Part shown: positions 8,337 to 16,620 of the stretch, piece by piece
How the letters are laid out: every line of letters starts with the position of its first letter
Numbering within the stretch: the first letter of the stretch is position 1
Assembly (NCBI GenBank): GCA_965277615.1
Contig: CBDIDG010000005.1
Location: 1,674,001-1,738,000, forward strand
DNA: 64,000 bases
Direction: 5' to 3'
DNA from: Bog-532 sp965277615
GTDB lineage: Bacteria > Actinomycetota > Actinomycetes > Streptosporangiales > Streptosporangiaceae
Translations under genes and position numbers: made by a program
Notes under the pieces: generated by a model
Told to the model about the DNA's origin: nothing
Seen by the model: only the letters and a program-made list of their open reading frames with translations
The model's database searches: none

Positions 8337-9350
8337 TCAGAGCAGGCGGGCGGAGCTGTCCTCGGGCTTGCGGATCACGTACAACAGCTCATCGTGCGCG
8401 TCGGTCCGCTGGTTCCGGCTCAGCCAGCCGATCATGATCCGGGTGGCGCGCAGCGCGGCCGCGAGCCGTCCGGGCCGGTCCGGCAGGGTCCGGGCGCTCT
8501 CCCGCCGGGTGATGACCAGGCCGTGCGCGGTGGCGTAGGACTCGATGCCGCGGGCCGAGGTCAGCGGGTCATAGACGGCCGGGAACGGGCCGGGCTCGCC
8601 CGGGTGCAGCCGGCCCCAGAGCGCCCGCCGCAGCGGTTCGGGAGCCGACCGGTCCAGGACGGCGGCCGCGCAGTCCCGGTCCCGGATCCGGAGCAGCAGC
8701 AGACCGCCGGGCCGCAGGGTGGCCACGAAGCGGTCCAGGACCAGTGCCGCGTTCGGGATCCGCTCCAGCAAGAAGGCGCAGTACACCACGTCGAACGACC
8801 GGGGCGGCAACGGCACCGCGCGCAGGTCGCCCAGGATCACCGGCCCACCGGGGGCCCGCTGGTCAAGTCCGGTCCCAGCCAATGTCTGCGCAGCTAGGGC
8901 CGCTTCGGCCTGCACCTCCCGGGCCAGCGTCTGCCGGGCCAGCGTCTCTCTAGCCAGCGTCTCTCTAGCCAGCGTCTCTCTAGCTAGCGTCTCTCTAGCT
9001 AGCACAGTGTCCTGGTCCACGGTGGTCACGGTGACCTCGTAGCCGCTGTCGCGCAGCCGGGCCAGTCCCAGCTCGCCGGCCGGTGTCGCCAGGCCGGCCC
9101 GCAGCACCGCCAGTGGCCGTCCCAGCACCTGGTACAGGTAGTCCTGCACCGGCTGGGCGAACAGGGCCCGCTCGTCCTGGCTGCGCCGGGCCTGGCTGGC
9201 CGCGGCCTGCCGGGCCGTAGTGGCCGCGTGCCGGGCCCGCGCCACCGCCCGCTGGGCGTCGTGCCGGGGCCCGCGTTCGGCCAACTCCGGCTCGGCTGGC
9301 TTGCTGTCCGTGACTCCGGGGCCGGCTGGCCGTCCCGCCGCTGGCGACAT
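8337..9350 (-). CDS. SAM-dependent methyltransferase-like protein with an internal LARET repeat
   Basis: The C-terminal two thirds follow a class I methyltransferase: GDLRAVPLPPRSFDVVYCAF and LRPGGLLLLRI are the post-I and motif III regions. The glycine-rich SAM motif I is degenerate (RAGLATPAG in place of DxGxGxG). Right after the expected second strand (TTVDQD) the protein contains five 5-residue repeats, LARET or LARQT. Residues 25-60 are an Ala/Arg/Gln-rich helix. The start is the ATG at 9350; the open frame reaches 9938 but would overlap mfd. The substrate is unknown. It is divergent from mfd across a 220-bp gap. Confidence 0.72.
   Translation of the reverse strand: MSPAAGRPAGPGVTDSKPAEPELAERGPRHDAQRAVARARHAATTARQAAASQARRSQDERALFAQPVQDYLYQVLGRPLAVLRAGLATPAGELGLARLRDSGYEVTVTTVDQDTVLARETLARETLARETLARETLARQTLAREVQAEAALAAQTLAGTGLDQRAPGGPVILGDLRAVPLPPRSFDVVYCAFLLERIPNAALVLDRFVATLRPGGLLLLRIRDRDCAAAVLDRSAPEPLRRALWGRLHPGEPGPFPAVYDPLTSARGIESYATAHGLVITRRESARTLPDRPGRLAAALRATRIMIGWLSRNQRTDAHDELLYVIRKPEDSSARLL
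8926..9000. repeat. 15-bp in-frame tandem repeat, 5 copies
   Basis: The unit AGCGTCTCTCTAGCC (plus strand) occurs five times, the first copy diverged and the last two ending in T. It encodes LARET on the minus strand within the methyltransferase-like gene. Near-identity of copies 2-5 points to recent slippage. Confidence 0.95.
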
Positions 9351-9570
9351 GCAGCAGATCGTAGTCACAATGTCACTGATAGTTGCTAAGGCGCGCGGGC
9401 AACCTGGGTAGCGGCGGACAGGGCGACCGGGGCGGGACGTAAAATAGAAGTGTCGTGACGCACCATGACCCCCTGCCTCTCCCGAGCGCGGGAGTCTCGC
9501 GCATGCCCGGGATCCGCCCCGCCGCCATCGGTTGTGGGCCACACCCCCGCGCCGTACTACCTGGGACACC

Positions 9571-12500
9571 ATGAGCCTTGCTGGAATTCTCCACACTGTC
9601 GCCGACGACCCGCGGCTGAGCCGTGCCCTCGACGTCGCCCGGGCCGAGAGCCAGGCCGAGCCCGTCACTGGGCCAGCCCTTGGGCTAGCCACGGGGCCGG
9701 CCAGCGGACCGGACGTGCTGACGGGCGTTGACCTCGTCGCGCCGCCCGCCCTGCGGCCCGTGCTCACCGCGGCGCTGGCCACCGAGCCGGGCCAGTTCGT
9801 GCTGGCGGTCACGGCTACGGCCCGTGAGGCCGAGGATCTGACCACCGCGCTGGGCTCGTTCCTGCCCACGAACCGGGTGGTCTGCTTCCCGGGCTGGGAG
9901 ACGCTGCCGCACGAGCGGCTGTCGCCGCGCTCGGACACGGTCGGCCAGCGGCTGGCTGTGTTGCGCCGGCTGGCTCACCCGGACCCGGCGGACGAGGCCG
10001 CCGGGCCGCTGTCGGTCGTCGTCGCGCCGGTCCGCTGCCTGCTGCAGCCGATCGTCGGCGGCCTGGGTGACCTGGAGCCGGTCCGGTTGCGGGCGGGCGA
10101 CACCTGTGACCCGGACGAGTTGCTGACCCGGCTGGTGGAGATCGGCTACGCCCGCGAGGACCTGGTGGGCAAGCGCGGCGACGTGGCCGTCCGCGGCGGC
10201 ATCATCGACGTGTTCGCCCCGACCGACGAGCACCCGGTGCGGATCGAGTTCTTCGGCGACACGGTGGAGGAGATCCGCTCCTTCAAGGTGGCCGACCAGC
10301 GCAGCCTGGCGGAGGCGCCGGCCGGCCTGTGGGCCCCGCCGTGCCGCGAGCTGCTGCTCACGCCCGCGGTCCGGGACCGGGCCAAGGACCTGGCCGCGCG
10401 GTTCCCTGGCCTGTCCGAGGTGCTGGGCAAGCTGGCCGACGGCATCGCGGTCGAAGGCATGGAAGCGTTCGCGCCGGTGCTGGCCGAGCGCATGGACCTG
10501 CTAACCGACTACGTCCCGGCCGGAGGCGTGCTGGTGGCCTGTGACCCGGAGCGCATCCGCACCCGGGCCGAGGAGCTGGTCAGCACCAGCCGGGAGTTCC
10601 TGGACGCGTCCTGGGTGAACGCCGCGGCCGGCGGCGAGGCCCCGATCGACCTGGGAGCGGCCGCGTTCCAGCCGATCGCCAAGATCCGCGAGGCGGCCCG
10701 GGCCCGGGCGCTGCCGTGGTGGACGATTGAGCCGTTCGGCGGCATCGACGACGAAGACGACACCGACCGCGACGGCACCCGGCCGTCGTTCAGCCTGGAG
10801 GCCACCCCGGCCGCGGCCTATCGCGGTGCGACCGAGGCCATGATCTCGGACATGCGGGGCTGGCTGGCCGACGGCTGGCAGGTCGTGCTGGTCACCGAGG
10901 GGCACGGCCCCGCGCAGCGGCTCACCGAGGTGCTCCGGGGTGAAGGCCTCGGCGCCCGGATGGCGGACCTGCCCGACTCGCCCGAGCCGTCGGTGCCCTA
11001 CGTCACGACCGGGCTGCTGGAGCACGGGTTCATCTGGCCGTCGGTCAAGCTGGCCGTGCTGACCGAGAACGACCTGGCCGGGCAGCCGGGCAGCCGGGCC
11101 AGCACCAAGGACATGCGCCGGATGCCGAGCCGGCGGCGCGGCGGGGTGGACCCGCTGCAGCTCAGCCCGGGCGACTACGTGGTGCACGAGCAGCACGGCG
11201 TGGGCCGGTTCGTGGAGATGACCAGCCGGACCGCAGCCGGGGCCACCCGCGAGTACCTGGTCATCGAGTACGCGCCGAGCAAGCGCGGCCAGCCGCCGGA
11301 CCGGCTTTACGTGCCCACCGACCAGCTGGACGAGGTCACCAAGTACTCCGGCGGCGAGGCGCCGACCCTGCACCGGCTGGGCGGGGCGGACTGGGCCAAG
11401 GCCAAGGGCCGGGCCCGCAAGGCGGTGCGCCAGATCGCGGCCGAGCTGATCCGGCTCTACTCGGCCCGGGTGGCGTCCCCCGGGCACGCGTTCGGGCCGG
11501 ACACGCCGTGGCAGCGTGAGCTGGAAGACGCGTTCCCCTACGTCGAGACCGGCGACCAGCTGGCCGCCATCGACGAGGTCAAGAGCGACATGGAGAAGCC
11601 CATCCCGATGGACCGGCTGATCTGCGGCGACGTCGGTTACGGCAAGACCGAGATCGCGGTGCGGGCGGCGTTCAAGGCGGTCCAGGACGGTATGCAGGTC
11701 GCGGTGCTGGTCCCGACCACCCTGCTGGTCCAGCAGCACTTCTCCACGTTCAGCGAGCGCTACGCGCCGTTCCCGGTCAAGGTGCGGGCGCTGTCCCGGT
11801 TCCAGAGCGCGGCCGAGACCGCGGAAACCCTCCGCGAGCTGGCCGCGGGCGAGATCGACGTGGTCATCGGCACCCACAAGCTGCTGTCGCCGGAGGTCCA
11901 GTTCAAGCGGCTGGGCCTGATCATCATCGACGAGGAGCAGCGCTTCGGGGTCGAGCACAAGGAGTACCTGAAGCGGCTGCGGACCGAGGTCGACGTGCTG
12001 AGCATGTCGGCCACGCCGATCCCGCGCACGCTGGAGATGGGCGTGGCCGGGATCCGGCAGATGTCCACCATCCTCACCCCGCCGGAGGAACGCCATCCGG
12101 TGCTGACGTTCGTCGGCCCCTACGACGAGCGGCAGATCGCCGCCGCCGTCCGGCGCGAACTGCTCCGGGACGGCCAGGTGTTCTTCGTGCATAACCGGGT
12201 CGCCTCGATCGGCAAGGTCGCGGCGCGGGTCTCCGAGCTGGTCCCGGAGGCCCGGGTCGCGGTGGCGCACGGCCAGATGAACGAGCACCAGCTCGAAGCG
12301 ATCATGGTCGACTTCTGGGACGGCAAGTACGACGTGCTGGTGGCGACCACGATCGTCGAGTCCGGGCTGGACATCCCCAACGCCAATACGCTGATCGTGG
12401 ACCGGGCCGACACCTACGGCCTGTCCCAGCTGCACCAGCTGCGCGGGCGGGTTGGCCGGGGCCGGGAGCGGGCCTACGCCTACTTCCTCTATCCGCCCGA

Positions 12501-13266
12501 GCGCACGCTGACCGAGACCGCGCACGAGCGGCTGGCCACCGTGGCCCAGCACACCGAGATCGGGGCCGGCATGTACGTGGCCCTCAAGGACCTGGAGATC
12601 CGCGGCGCGGGCAACCTGCTCGGCGGCGAGCAGTCCGGGCAGATCGCCGGCGTCGGGTTCGACCTGTACGTCCGCATGATCGGCGAGGCGGTCAACGAGC
12701 TGAAGGGCGACGGCCCGGCGGACCGGCCCGAGGTCCGGGTCGAGCTGCCGGTCAACGCGCACATCCCGCACGACTACCTGCCCGGTGAGAAGCTCCGGCT
12801 GGAGGCCTACACGCGGATCGCGGCGATCGAGAACGACGCCGACGTGACCGCGGTCCGGGACGAGCTCACCGACCGGTACGGCTCGCTGCCGGAGCCCGTG
12901 CTGAACCTGCTCGAGGTGGCCCGGTTGCGGGCCCGGGCCCGCCGGGCCGGGCTGACCGACATCACCTTGCAGGGGAACCACATCCGGTTCGCACCGGTCG
13001 AACTGCCCGAATCGAAGCAGGTCCGGGTGCAGCGGCTGTACCCCAAGACACTGCTCAAGCCGGCAGTGCGTACGATGCTGGTGCCGGTTCCTAAGGCGGT
13101 GCCCGGGTCGTCGTCGGCCGGGGCGTCCCGGGGCCGGTCCCCGGCCAGCGGGACGACCACCATTGGCGGCCAGCCGCTGCGGGACCGGGACATGCTCGCC
13201 TGGTGCACCGAACTGATCGAGGCTCTGTTCGGGGACCCGGCGTCACCAGCTGAGACAAAGGCGTAA
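9571..13266 (+). CDS. mfd: Transcription-repair coupling factor Mfd
   Basis: Mfd pushes stalled RNA polymerase off damaged DNA and recruits UvrA. The 1231-residue protein has the UvrB-like N-terminal modules, with GWETLPHE near residue 110. The RNA polymerase interaction domain, CarD-like, begins at GDYVVHEQHGVGRFVEM near 530. A RecG-type translocase follows: GDVGYGKTEIAVRA is Walker A near 686 and DEEQRFGV is the DExx box. HQLRGRVGRG is motif VI, and a C-terminal TRCF domain ends the protein. The start MSLAGILHTV at 9571 fits the family; the upstream in-frame ATG at 9532 would add residues not normally present. Residues 30-45 carry a small TGPALGLATGPASGP repeat. It is 8 nt ahead of the lipoprotein gene. 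Confidence 0.97.
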   Translation: MSLAGILHTVADDPRLSRALDVARAESQAEPVTGPALGLATGPASGPDVLTGVDLVAPPALRPVLTAALATEPGQFVLAVTATAREAEDLTTALGSFLPTNRVVCFPGWETLPHERLSPRSDTVGQRLAVLRRLAHPDPADEAAGPLSVVVAPVRCLLQPIVGGLGDLEPVRLRAGDTCDPDELLTRLVEIGYAREDLVGKRGDVAVRGGIIDVFAPTDEHPVRIEFFGDTVEEIRSFKVADQRSLAEAPAGLWAPPCRELLLTPAVRDRAKDLAARFPGLSEVLGKLADGIAVEGMEAFAPVLAERMDLLTDYVPAGGVLVACDPERIRTRAEELVSTSREFLDASWVNAAAGGEAPIDLGAAAFQPIAKIREAARARALPWWTIEPFGGIDDEDDTDRDGTRPSFSLEATPAAAYRGATEAMISDMRGWLADGWQVVLVTEGHGPAQRLTEVLRGEGLGARMADLPDSPEPSVPYVTTGLLEHGFIWPSVKLAVLTENDLAGQPGSRASTKDMRRMPSRRRGGVDPLQLSPGDYVVHEQHGVGRFVEMTSRTAAGATREYLVIEYAPSKRGQPPDRLYVPTDQLDEVTKYSGGEAPTLHRLGGADWAKAKGRARKAVRQIAAELIRLYSARVASPGHAFGPDTPWQRELEDAFPYVETGDQLAAIDEVKSDMEKPIPMDRLICGDVGYGKTEIAVRAAFKAVQDGMQVAVLVPTTLLVQQHFSTFSERYAPFPVKVRALSRFQSAAETAETLRELAAGEIDVVIGTHKLLSPEVQFKRLGLIIIDEEQRFGVEHKEYLKRLRTEVDVLSMSATPIPRTLEMGVAGIRQMSTILTPPEERHPVLTFVGPYDERQIAAAVRRELLRDGQVFFVHNRVASIGKVAARVSELVPEARVAVAHGQMNEHQLEAIMVDFWDGKYDVLVATTIVESGLDIPNANTLIVDRADTYGLSQLHQLRGRVGRGRERAYAYFLYPPERTLTETAHERLATVAQHTEIGAGMYVALKDLEIRGAGNLLGGEQSGQIAGVGFDLYVRMIGEAVNELKGDGPADRPEVRVELPVNAHIPHDYLPGEKLRLEAYTRIAAIENDADVTAVRDELTDRYGSLPEPVLNLLEVARLRARARRAGLTDITLQGNHIRFAPVELPESKQVRVQRLYPKTLLKPAVRTMLVPVPKAVPGSSSAGASRGRSPASGTTTIGGQPLRDRDMLAWCTELIEALFGDPASPAETKA

Positions 13267-13274
13267 GAAGGGAC

Positions 13275-13985
13275 GTGGCCGTGCGCCGCATACCGATCAG
13301 GACCGCGACCGCGGTCAAGGCTGCCGTTGCTGCTGCTGCCTTCGGCGGGCTGATCGCCGGGTGCGCCCCGGTCCAGATGGGCGCGGCCGCCACGGTCGGC
13401 AGCGACTCGATCTCCAGCAGCGAGCTCAACACCCAGGTGACCAACCTGACCACGGCGGCCAAGCCGTACTCCAGCGCCGTCCAGCTCACCGCGGCGCAGG
13501 TCCCCAAGGACGTGCTGGGCTGGCTGGTCAGGTTCAAGGTCCGCGAGAACCTGGCCAGCAGCGAGCACCTCACGGTGACCGCGAGCCAGAGCGACCAGGC
13601 CCTGGCCGACATCTACCAGCAGGCCCAGGCCCAGGCTGAGCAGCAGGGGGTCAAGAACGTGACGCTGCCCGAGCTGGCCGTGGCCAACGGCCTGCCGCCG
13701 GACCTGCTGGACGAGCTGGGCCGCTACCAGGCCATCGAGATCGCCTACGCCGAGGCGCACAACGGCGGCACGCTGCCGACCGCCGCGGCCACGGTCAACG
13801 CCATCACCAAGCAGTTCAACACGGCCGAGTGCCACCAGTACAAGGACGACTCGGTCAAGGTGAACCCGCAGTACGGCCAGCTGAACTACAGCCAGTACAC
13901 GGTGGTCGCGTCGCCGGACACGCTGTCGCGCGCGAGCGGCACACCGCCGAAGGCGTCCACCTCCGGGACCTCGCCGTCGTGCTGA
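13275..13985 (+). CDS. SurA N-terminal-like lipoprotein
   Basis: Residues 1-31 form a lipoprotein signal: a basic start, a hydrophobic core, and the lipobox LIAGC, so Cys31 should be lipidated and the protein anchored outside the membrane. The rest (VGSDSISSSELNTQV, then helices to residue 200) resembles the SurA/PpiC N-terminal chaperone domain without a rotamase domain. Proteins of this type sit between mfd and mazG in Streptomyces, which supports the call. The GTG start is 8 nt after mfd, and the gene overlaps mazG by 7 nt, so mfd, this gene and mazG form an operon. Confidence 0.85.
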   Translation: MAVRRIPIRTATAVKAAVAAAAFGGLIAGCAPVQMGAAATVGSDSISSSELNTQVTNLTTAAKPYSSAVQLTAAQVPKDVLGWLVRFKVRENLASSEHLTVTASQSDQALADIYQQAQAQAEQQGVKNVTLPELAVANGLPPDLLDELGRYQAIEIAYAEAHNGGTLPTAAATVNAITKQFNTAECHQYKDDSVKVNPQYGQLNYSQYTVVASPDTLSRASGTPPKASTSGTSPSC

Positions 13986-15034
13986 TCCTGCTGGTCACCA
14001 GCCCGCGGGTCGCTCCCGGGCTGCTGACCCTGCAGGCCTGGGACACGCTGCGGGCGGCCGCCCGGGTGCTGGCCCCGCCGGACCACCCGCAGCACGCCGC
14101 GCTGGTCGCGGCCGGGATCGACGTGGACATCCGGCACACCCCGGACGACGAGCTGGCCCCGCAGCTGGCCGATGCCGCGGCCGCCGCCCGGGACCGGGAC
14201 GTCGTCTGGCTGACCGCTCCTCCGGCGCACCCCGGGGGGGCCAGCCCGGTCATCGCGCTGCGGGCCGAGCTGGACGCCGCGGCCGTGCCCACCGAGGTGC
14301 TCCGTGGCTCGGCCGACCTGCCCGGAGCCCGGCTGCTCGACCTGGTCACGACCATGACCGTGCTGCGCACGGAGTGCCCGTGGGACGCCAAGCAGACCCA
14401 TACTTCCCTGGCCCCGCACCTGCTGGAAGAGCCGTACGAGGCCCTGGAGGCGCTGGAGAACGGGGACCACGGCGCGTTCCGGGACGAGCTCGGGGACGTG
14501 CTGCTGCAGGTGCTGTTCCACGCCGAGGTCGCCTCCGAGCGGGATGACGGCACCGGGTACACCATCGACGACGTGGCCGACGGGATCGTGGCCAAGCTGG
14601 TCCGCCGCCACCCGCACGTGTTCGCGGACGTGGCCGTGACCGGCGCGGCCGAAGTGGCGCTGAACTGGGACGAGATCAAGCGGGCCGAACGGGCCCAGCA
14701 GGGCGCGACCGATCCCGCGCAGGTCTCGGCCCTGGACGGTGTGCCGTTCGGGCAGCCGGGACTGTCGCTGGCCAGCCAGCTGCAGGGCCGGGCCGCGCGG
14801 GCCGGGCTGCCCGACGACCTGCTGACCGAGCCGGCCGAGCCAGCCGAGGCCGACGGGGCGGGCGACGGCCAGCAGGATGAACTGCGAGATGCCCTGGGGG
14901 ACCGGCTGTTCGCCCTGGTGGCCACCGCCCGGGCCACCGGCCTGGACCCCGAGCTGGAGCTGCGCGCGGCCGCCCGCCGCTACGCCGAACGGGTGCGGGC
15001 CTGGGAGCGGTCTCATCCCGCTCAACCGGCCTGA
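13979..15034 (+). CDS. mazG: Nucleoside triphosphate pyrophosphohydrolase MazG
   Basis: MazG hydrolyses non-canonical NTPs to NMP and pyrophosphate and helps clear damaged nucleotides. The MazG domain spans about residues 120-260. LRTECPWDAKQTHTSL starts it, EEPYEALEAL and DELGDVLLQVLFHAE hold the EExxE and ExxD metal ligands, and VADGIVAKLVRRHPHVF ends it. Residues 1-110 are an extra N-terminal region with a SAM-methylase-like or YabN-like look (LLVTSPRVAPGLL), probably not catalytic. I chose GTG 13979, which overlaps the lipoprotein stop; the frame is open upstream but would run inside that gene. A terminator hairpin starts within its last codons. Confidence 0.93.
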   Translation: MLILLVTSPRVAPGLLTLQAWDTLRAAARVLAPPDHPQHAALVAAGIDVDIRHTPDDELAPQLADAAAAARDRDVVWLTAPPAHPGGASPVIALRAELDAAAVPTEVLRGSADLPGARLLDLVTTMTVLRTECPWDAKQTHTSLAPHLLEEPYEALEALENGDHGAFRDELGDVLLQVLFHAEVASERDDGTGYTIDDVADGIVAKLVRRHPHVFADVAVTGAAEVALNWDEIKRAERAQQGATDPAQVSALDGVPFGQPGLSLASQLQGRAARAGLPDDLLTEPAEPAEADGAGDGQQDELRDALGDRLFALVATARATGLDPELELRAAARRYAERVRAWERSHPAQPA

Positions 15035-15054
15035 TCCAGGCCGGTGCGCCTTTT
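15025..15054 (+). terminator. Intrinsic terminator of the mfd-mazG operon
   Basis: ACCGGCCT (15025-15032) and AGGCCGGT (15038-15045) form a perfect 8-bp stem with a 5-nt loop, followed by GCGCC and TTTT. It overlaps the mazG stop codon. Confidence 0.8.
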
Positions 15055-15730
15055 CTGCTCGGCGTCATTAAACGCGTAATCCCGCCTGCCCCGGGGCGGC
15101 CAGGAAACAACGCGTGGTTAGGCATTATTAAAATAATTAATGAAGCCTCAGCACACTGGGTCCCGACGCGCCCATCAGCGCCAGGTGGCGGGTCGTGTTC
15201 CGAGCCTGCGGTAATCCACCGAGTCACTCCCTGTCACCCATAGTGACTAAGGTCCTCATCACGCTGATGGCTCTGAGTAATTGATTGAATGCGCTTAGGC
15301 ATATCAAAGAAAACTTGGCCGAGCGCCCGTTAGGATCTTGATTCCACCAGCTTGTGCCCATCTACTACGGTTTTTTGACCTAAATCCTGCCTCGTACAAC
15401 CAGCGTGGTCACAGCTTCGTCAAGATCATCTCGGACAAAAGTCTTGATTACGCGTAAACCGTCTACGATGACCAGGCGTCACCTACGTGTGAGGCGCGGA
15501 GACGCGCGACAGGGATGACCGAGGGACCTGGTGAGCCGGTGGCGGACGGAAGCCGGTTTGCTCCAGGGGGACAAATGCCAATGCCCGCGAGCGTGAATGT
15601 CGGCTTGTTGCCCGCCCAGGGTGACAGCCGATGGTTATCCCACATATTTACGTGTGCATAACCCAGCGTCATAGAAGTTCATTGCCGAGTTTCCGACGGT
15701 GCCGATAGCGCTTGTGAGGTCCTGACCCAG
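15055..15730. other. Low-GC intergenic leader region upstream of the glycan cassette
   Basis: This stretch of nearly 700 bp has no credible gene on either strand. The first half is AT-rich for this genome (TTAAAATAATTAAT near 15128). The second half, from about 15480, is GC-rich with purine-rich segments and a perfect GCGCG-GAGA-CGCGC hairpin near 15495. It could be an untranslated leader RNA of the downstream operon. It does not match any riboswitch consensus I can recall confidently. Confidence 0.6.
15633..15663. promoter_or_regulatory. Inverted repeat upstream of the first glycosyltransferase
   Basis: GGTTAT (15633-15638) pairs with ATAACC (15658-15663), and inner CACA pairs with TGTG around a TATTTACG loop. 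It lies about 70 bp before the start of the cassette and lacks a T-run. It may be an operator or an RNA stem. Confidence 0.45.
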
Positions 15731-16618
15731 ATGGTGCTTCCTGATTTCCCCGCCCCGCAGAGTGAGCCCGCTCCGGTCGCCCCGGAGAGCGGCACCGCTG
15801 AGGTGCGAACGATGCTGCCCTATCGGCCCATCTCGCCGACGTTCGCCATCGTGCCCACCGTCAGCGTGATCATCCCGGCCCGGAACGAGGCGGCCAACCT
15901 GCCGCACGTCTTCCGGTCGCTGCCGCCCTGGGTCAACGAGATCATCGTGGTCGACGGGCACTCGGTGGACGACACCGTGGCGGTGGCGCACGAGCTGTGC
16001 CCGCAGGCCCGGGTGATCACCCAGCCGGGCCGGGGCAAGGGCGACGCGCTGATCGCGGGCTTCGTCGCCGCGACCGGCGACATCCTGGTGGCGATGGACG
16101 CGGACGGCTCCACCGACGGGGCGGAGATCATCCAGTTCGTGGGCGCGCTGGTGTGCGGCGCGGACTACGCCAAGGGGTCCAGGTTCTCCGGCAGCGGCGG
16201 CAGCTCCGACATCACCGCGGGACGCCGGTACGGCAACTGGCTGCTCGGCTCCATGGTCAACCGGATGTTCCGCACCCAGTTCACCGACCTCTGCTACGGC
16301 TACAACGCCTTCTGGGCCCGCCACCTGGACGCGCTCGACCTCGACTGCCCCGGTTTCGAGATCGAGACCATGATGAACATCCGGGCGGCCAAGGCGGGCC
16401 TGCGCATCCACGAGGTGCCAAGCTTCGAGCGCCCGCGGCTGAACGGCGAGAGCAACCTGTCCGTGGTGCACGACGGCTGGCGGATCCTGAAGCTGATCCT
16501 GCGCGAGCGGTTCTCCCGGCTCGCGGCGCGGGCCGAGACGCTGGCCCCGGTGACCGCCACGGCCCCGGTCGCAGACAAAACCGAAGTCCCGGCTCAGGCG
16601 AGTGTGGAGGGAGCCTGA
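15731..16618 (+). CDS. GT2 family glycosyltransferase (dolichyl-phosphate sugar synthase-like)
   Basis: The 295-residue protein has a GT-A fold of family 2: TVSVIIPARNEAANLP near residues 37-52, VVDGHSVDDT near 75, MDADGSTDG near 120 as the DxD nucleotide-sugar and metal site, and a C-terminal acceptor region with FEIETMM. This resembles enzymes that load a sugar onto a lipid phosphate carrier at the cytoplasmic face. There are no C-terminal membrane spans. The first 35 residues are a Pro-rich extension; an in-frame ATG at residue 28 is an alternative start. It ends 2 nt before the second glycosyltransferase and is the first gene of the cassette. Confidence 0.88.
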   Translation: MVLPDFPAPQSEPAPVAPESGTAEVRTMLPYRPISPTFAIVPTVSVIIPARNEAANLPHVFRSLPPWVNEIIVVDGHSVDDTVAVAHELCPQARVITQPGRGKGDALIAGFVAATGDILVAMDADGSTDGAEIIQFVGALVCGADYAKGSRFSGSGGSSDITAGRRYGNWLLGSMVNRMFRTQFTDLCYGYNAFWARHLDALDLDCPGFEIETMMNIRAAKAGLRIHEVPSFERPRLNGESNLSVVHDGWRILKLILRERFSRLAARAETLAPVTATAPVADKTEVPAQASVEGA

Positions 16619-16620
16619 CC

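Noticed and set aside
10501..12981. Minus-strand 826-codon open frame inside mfd
   Set aside because: It is antisense to well-conserved Mfd motifs and has shadow-type composition (Gly, Arg, Asp, His-rich, no hydrophobic core).
13829..13978. Upstream extension of mazG to 13829
   Set aside because: The extra 50 codons lie inside the lipoprotein gene in another frame; GTG 13979 gives a normal short overlap.
15480..15660. Definite ydaO (c-di-AMP) riboswitch call
   Set aside because: Only short fragments recall the consensus and the conserved CAGCTAACC segment is missing; kept only as a low-confidence leader observation.
15463..15672. 69-residue minus-strand frame in the glycan leader
   Set aside because: No ribosome site, no domain, and it overlaps the inverted repeat; not supported as a gene.
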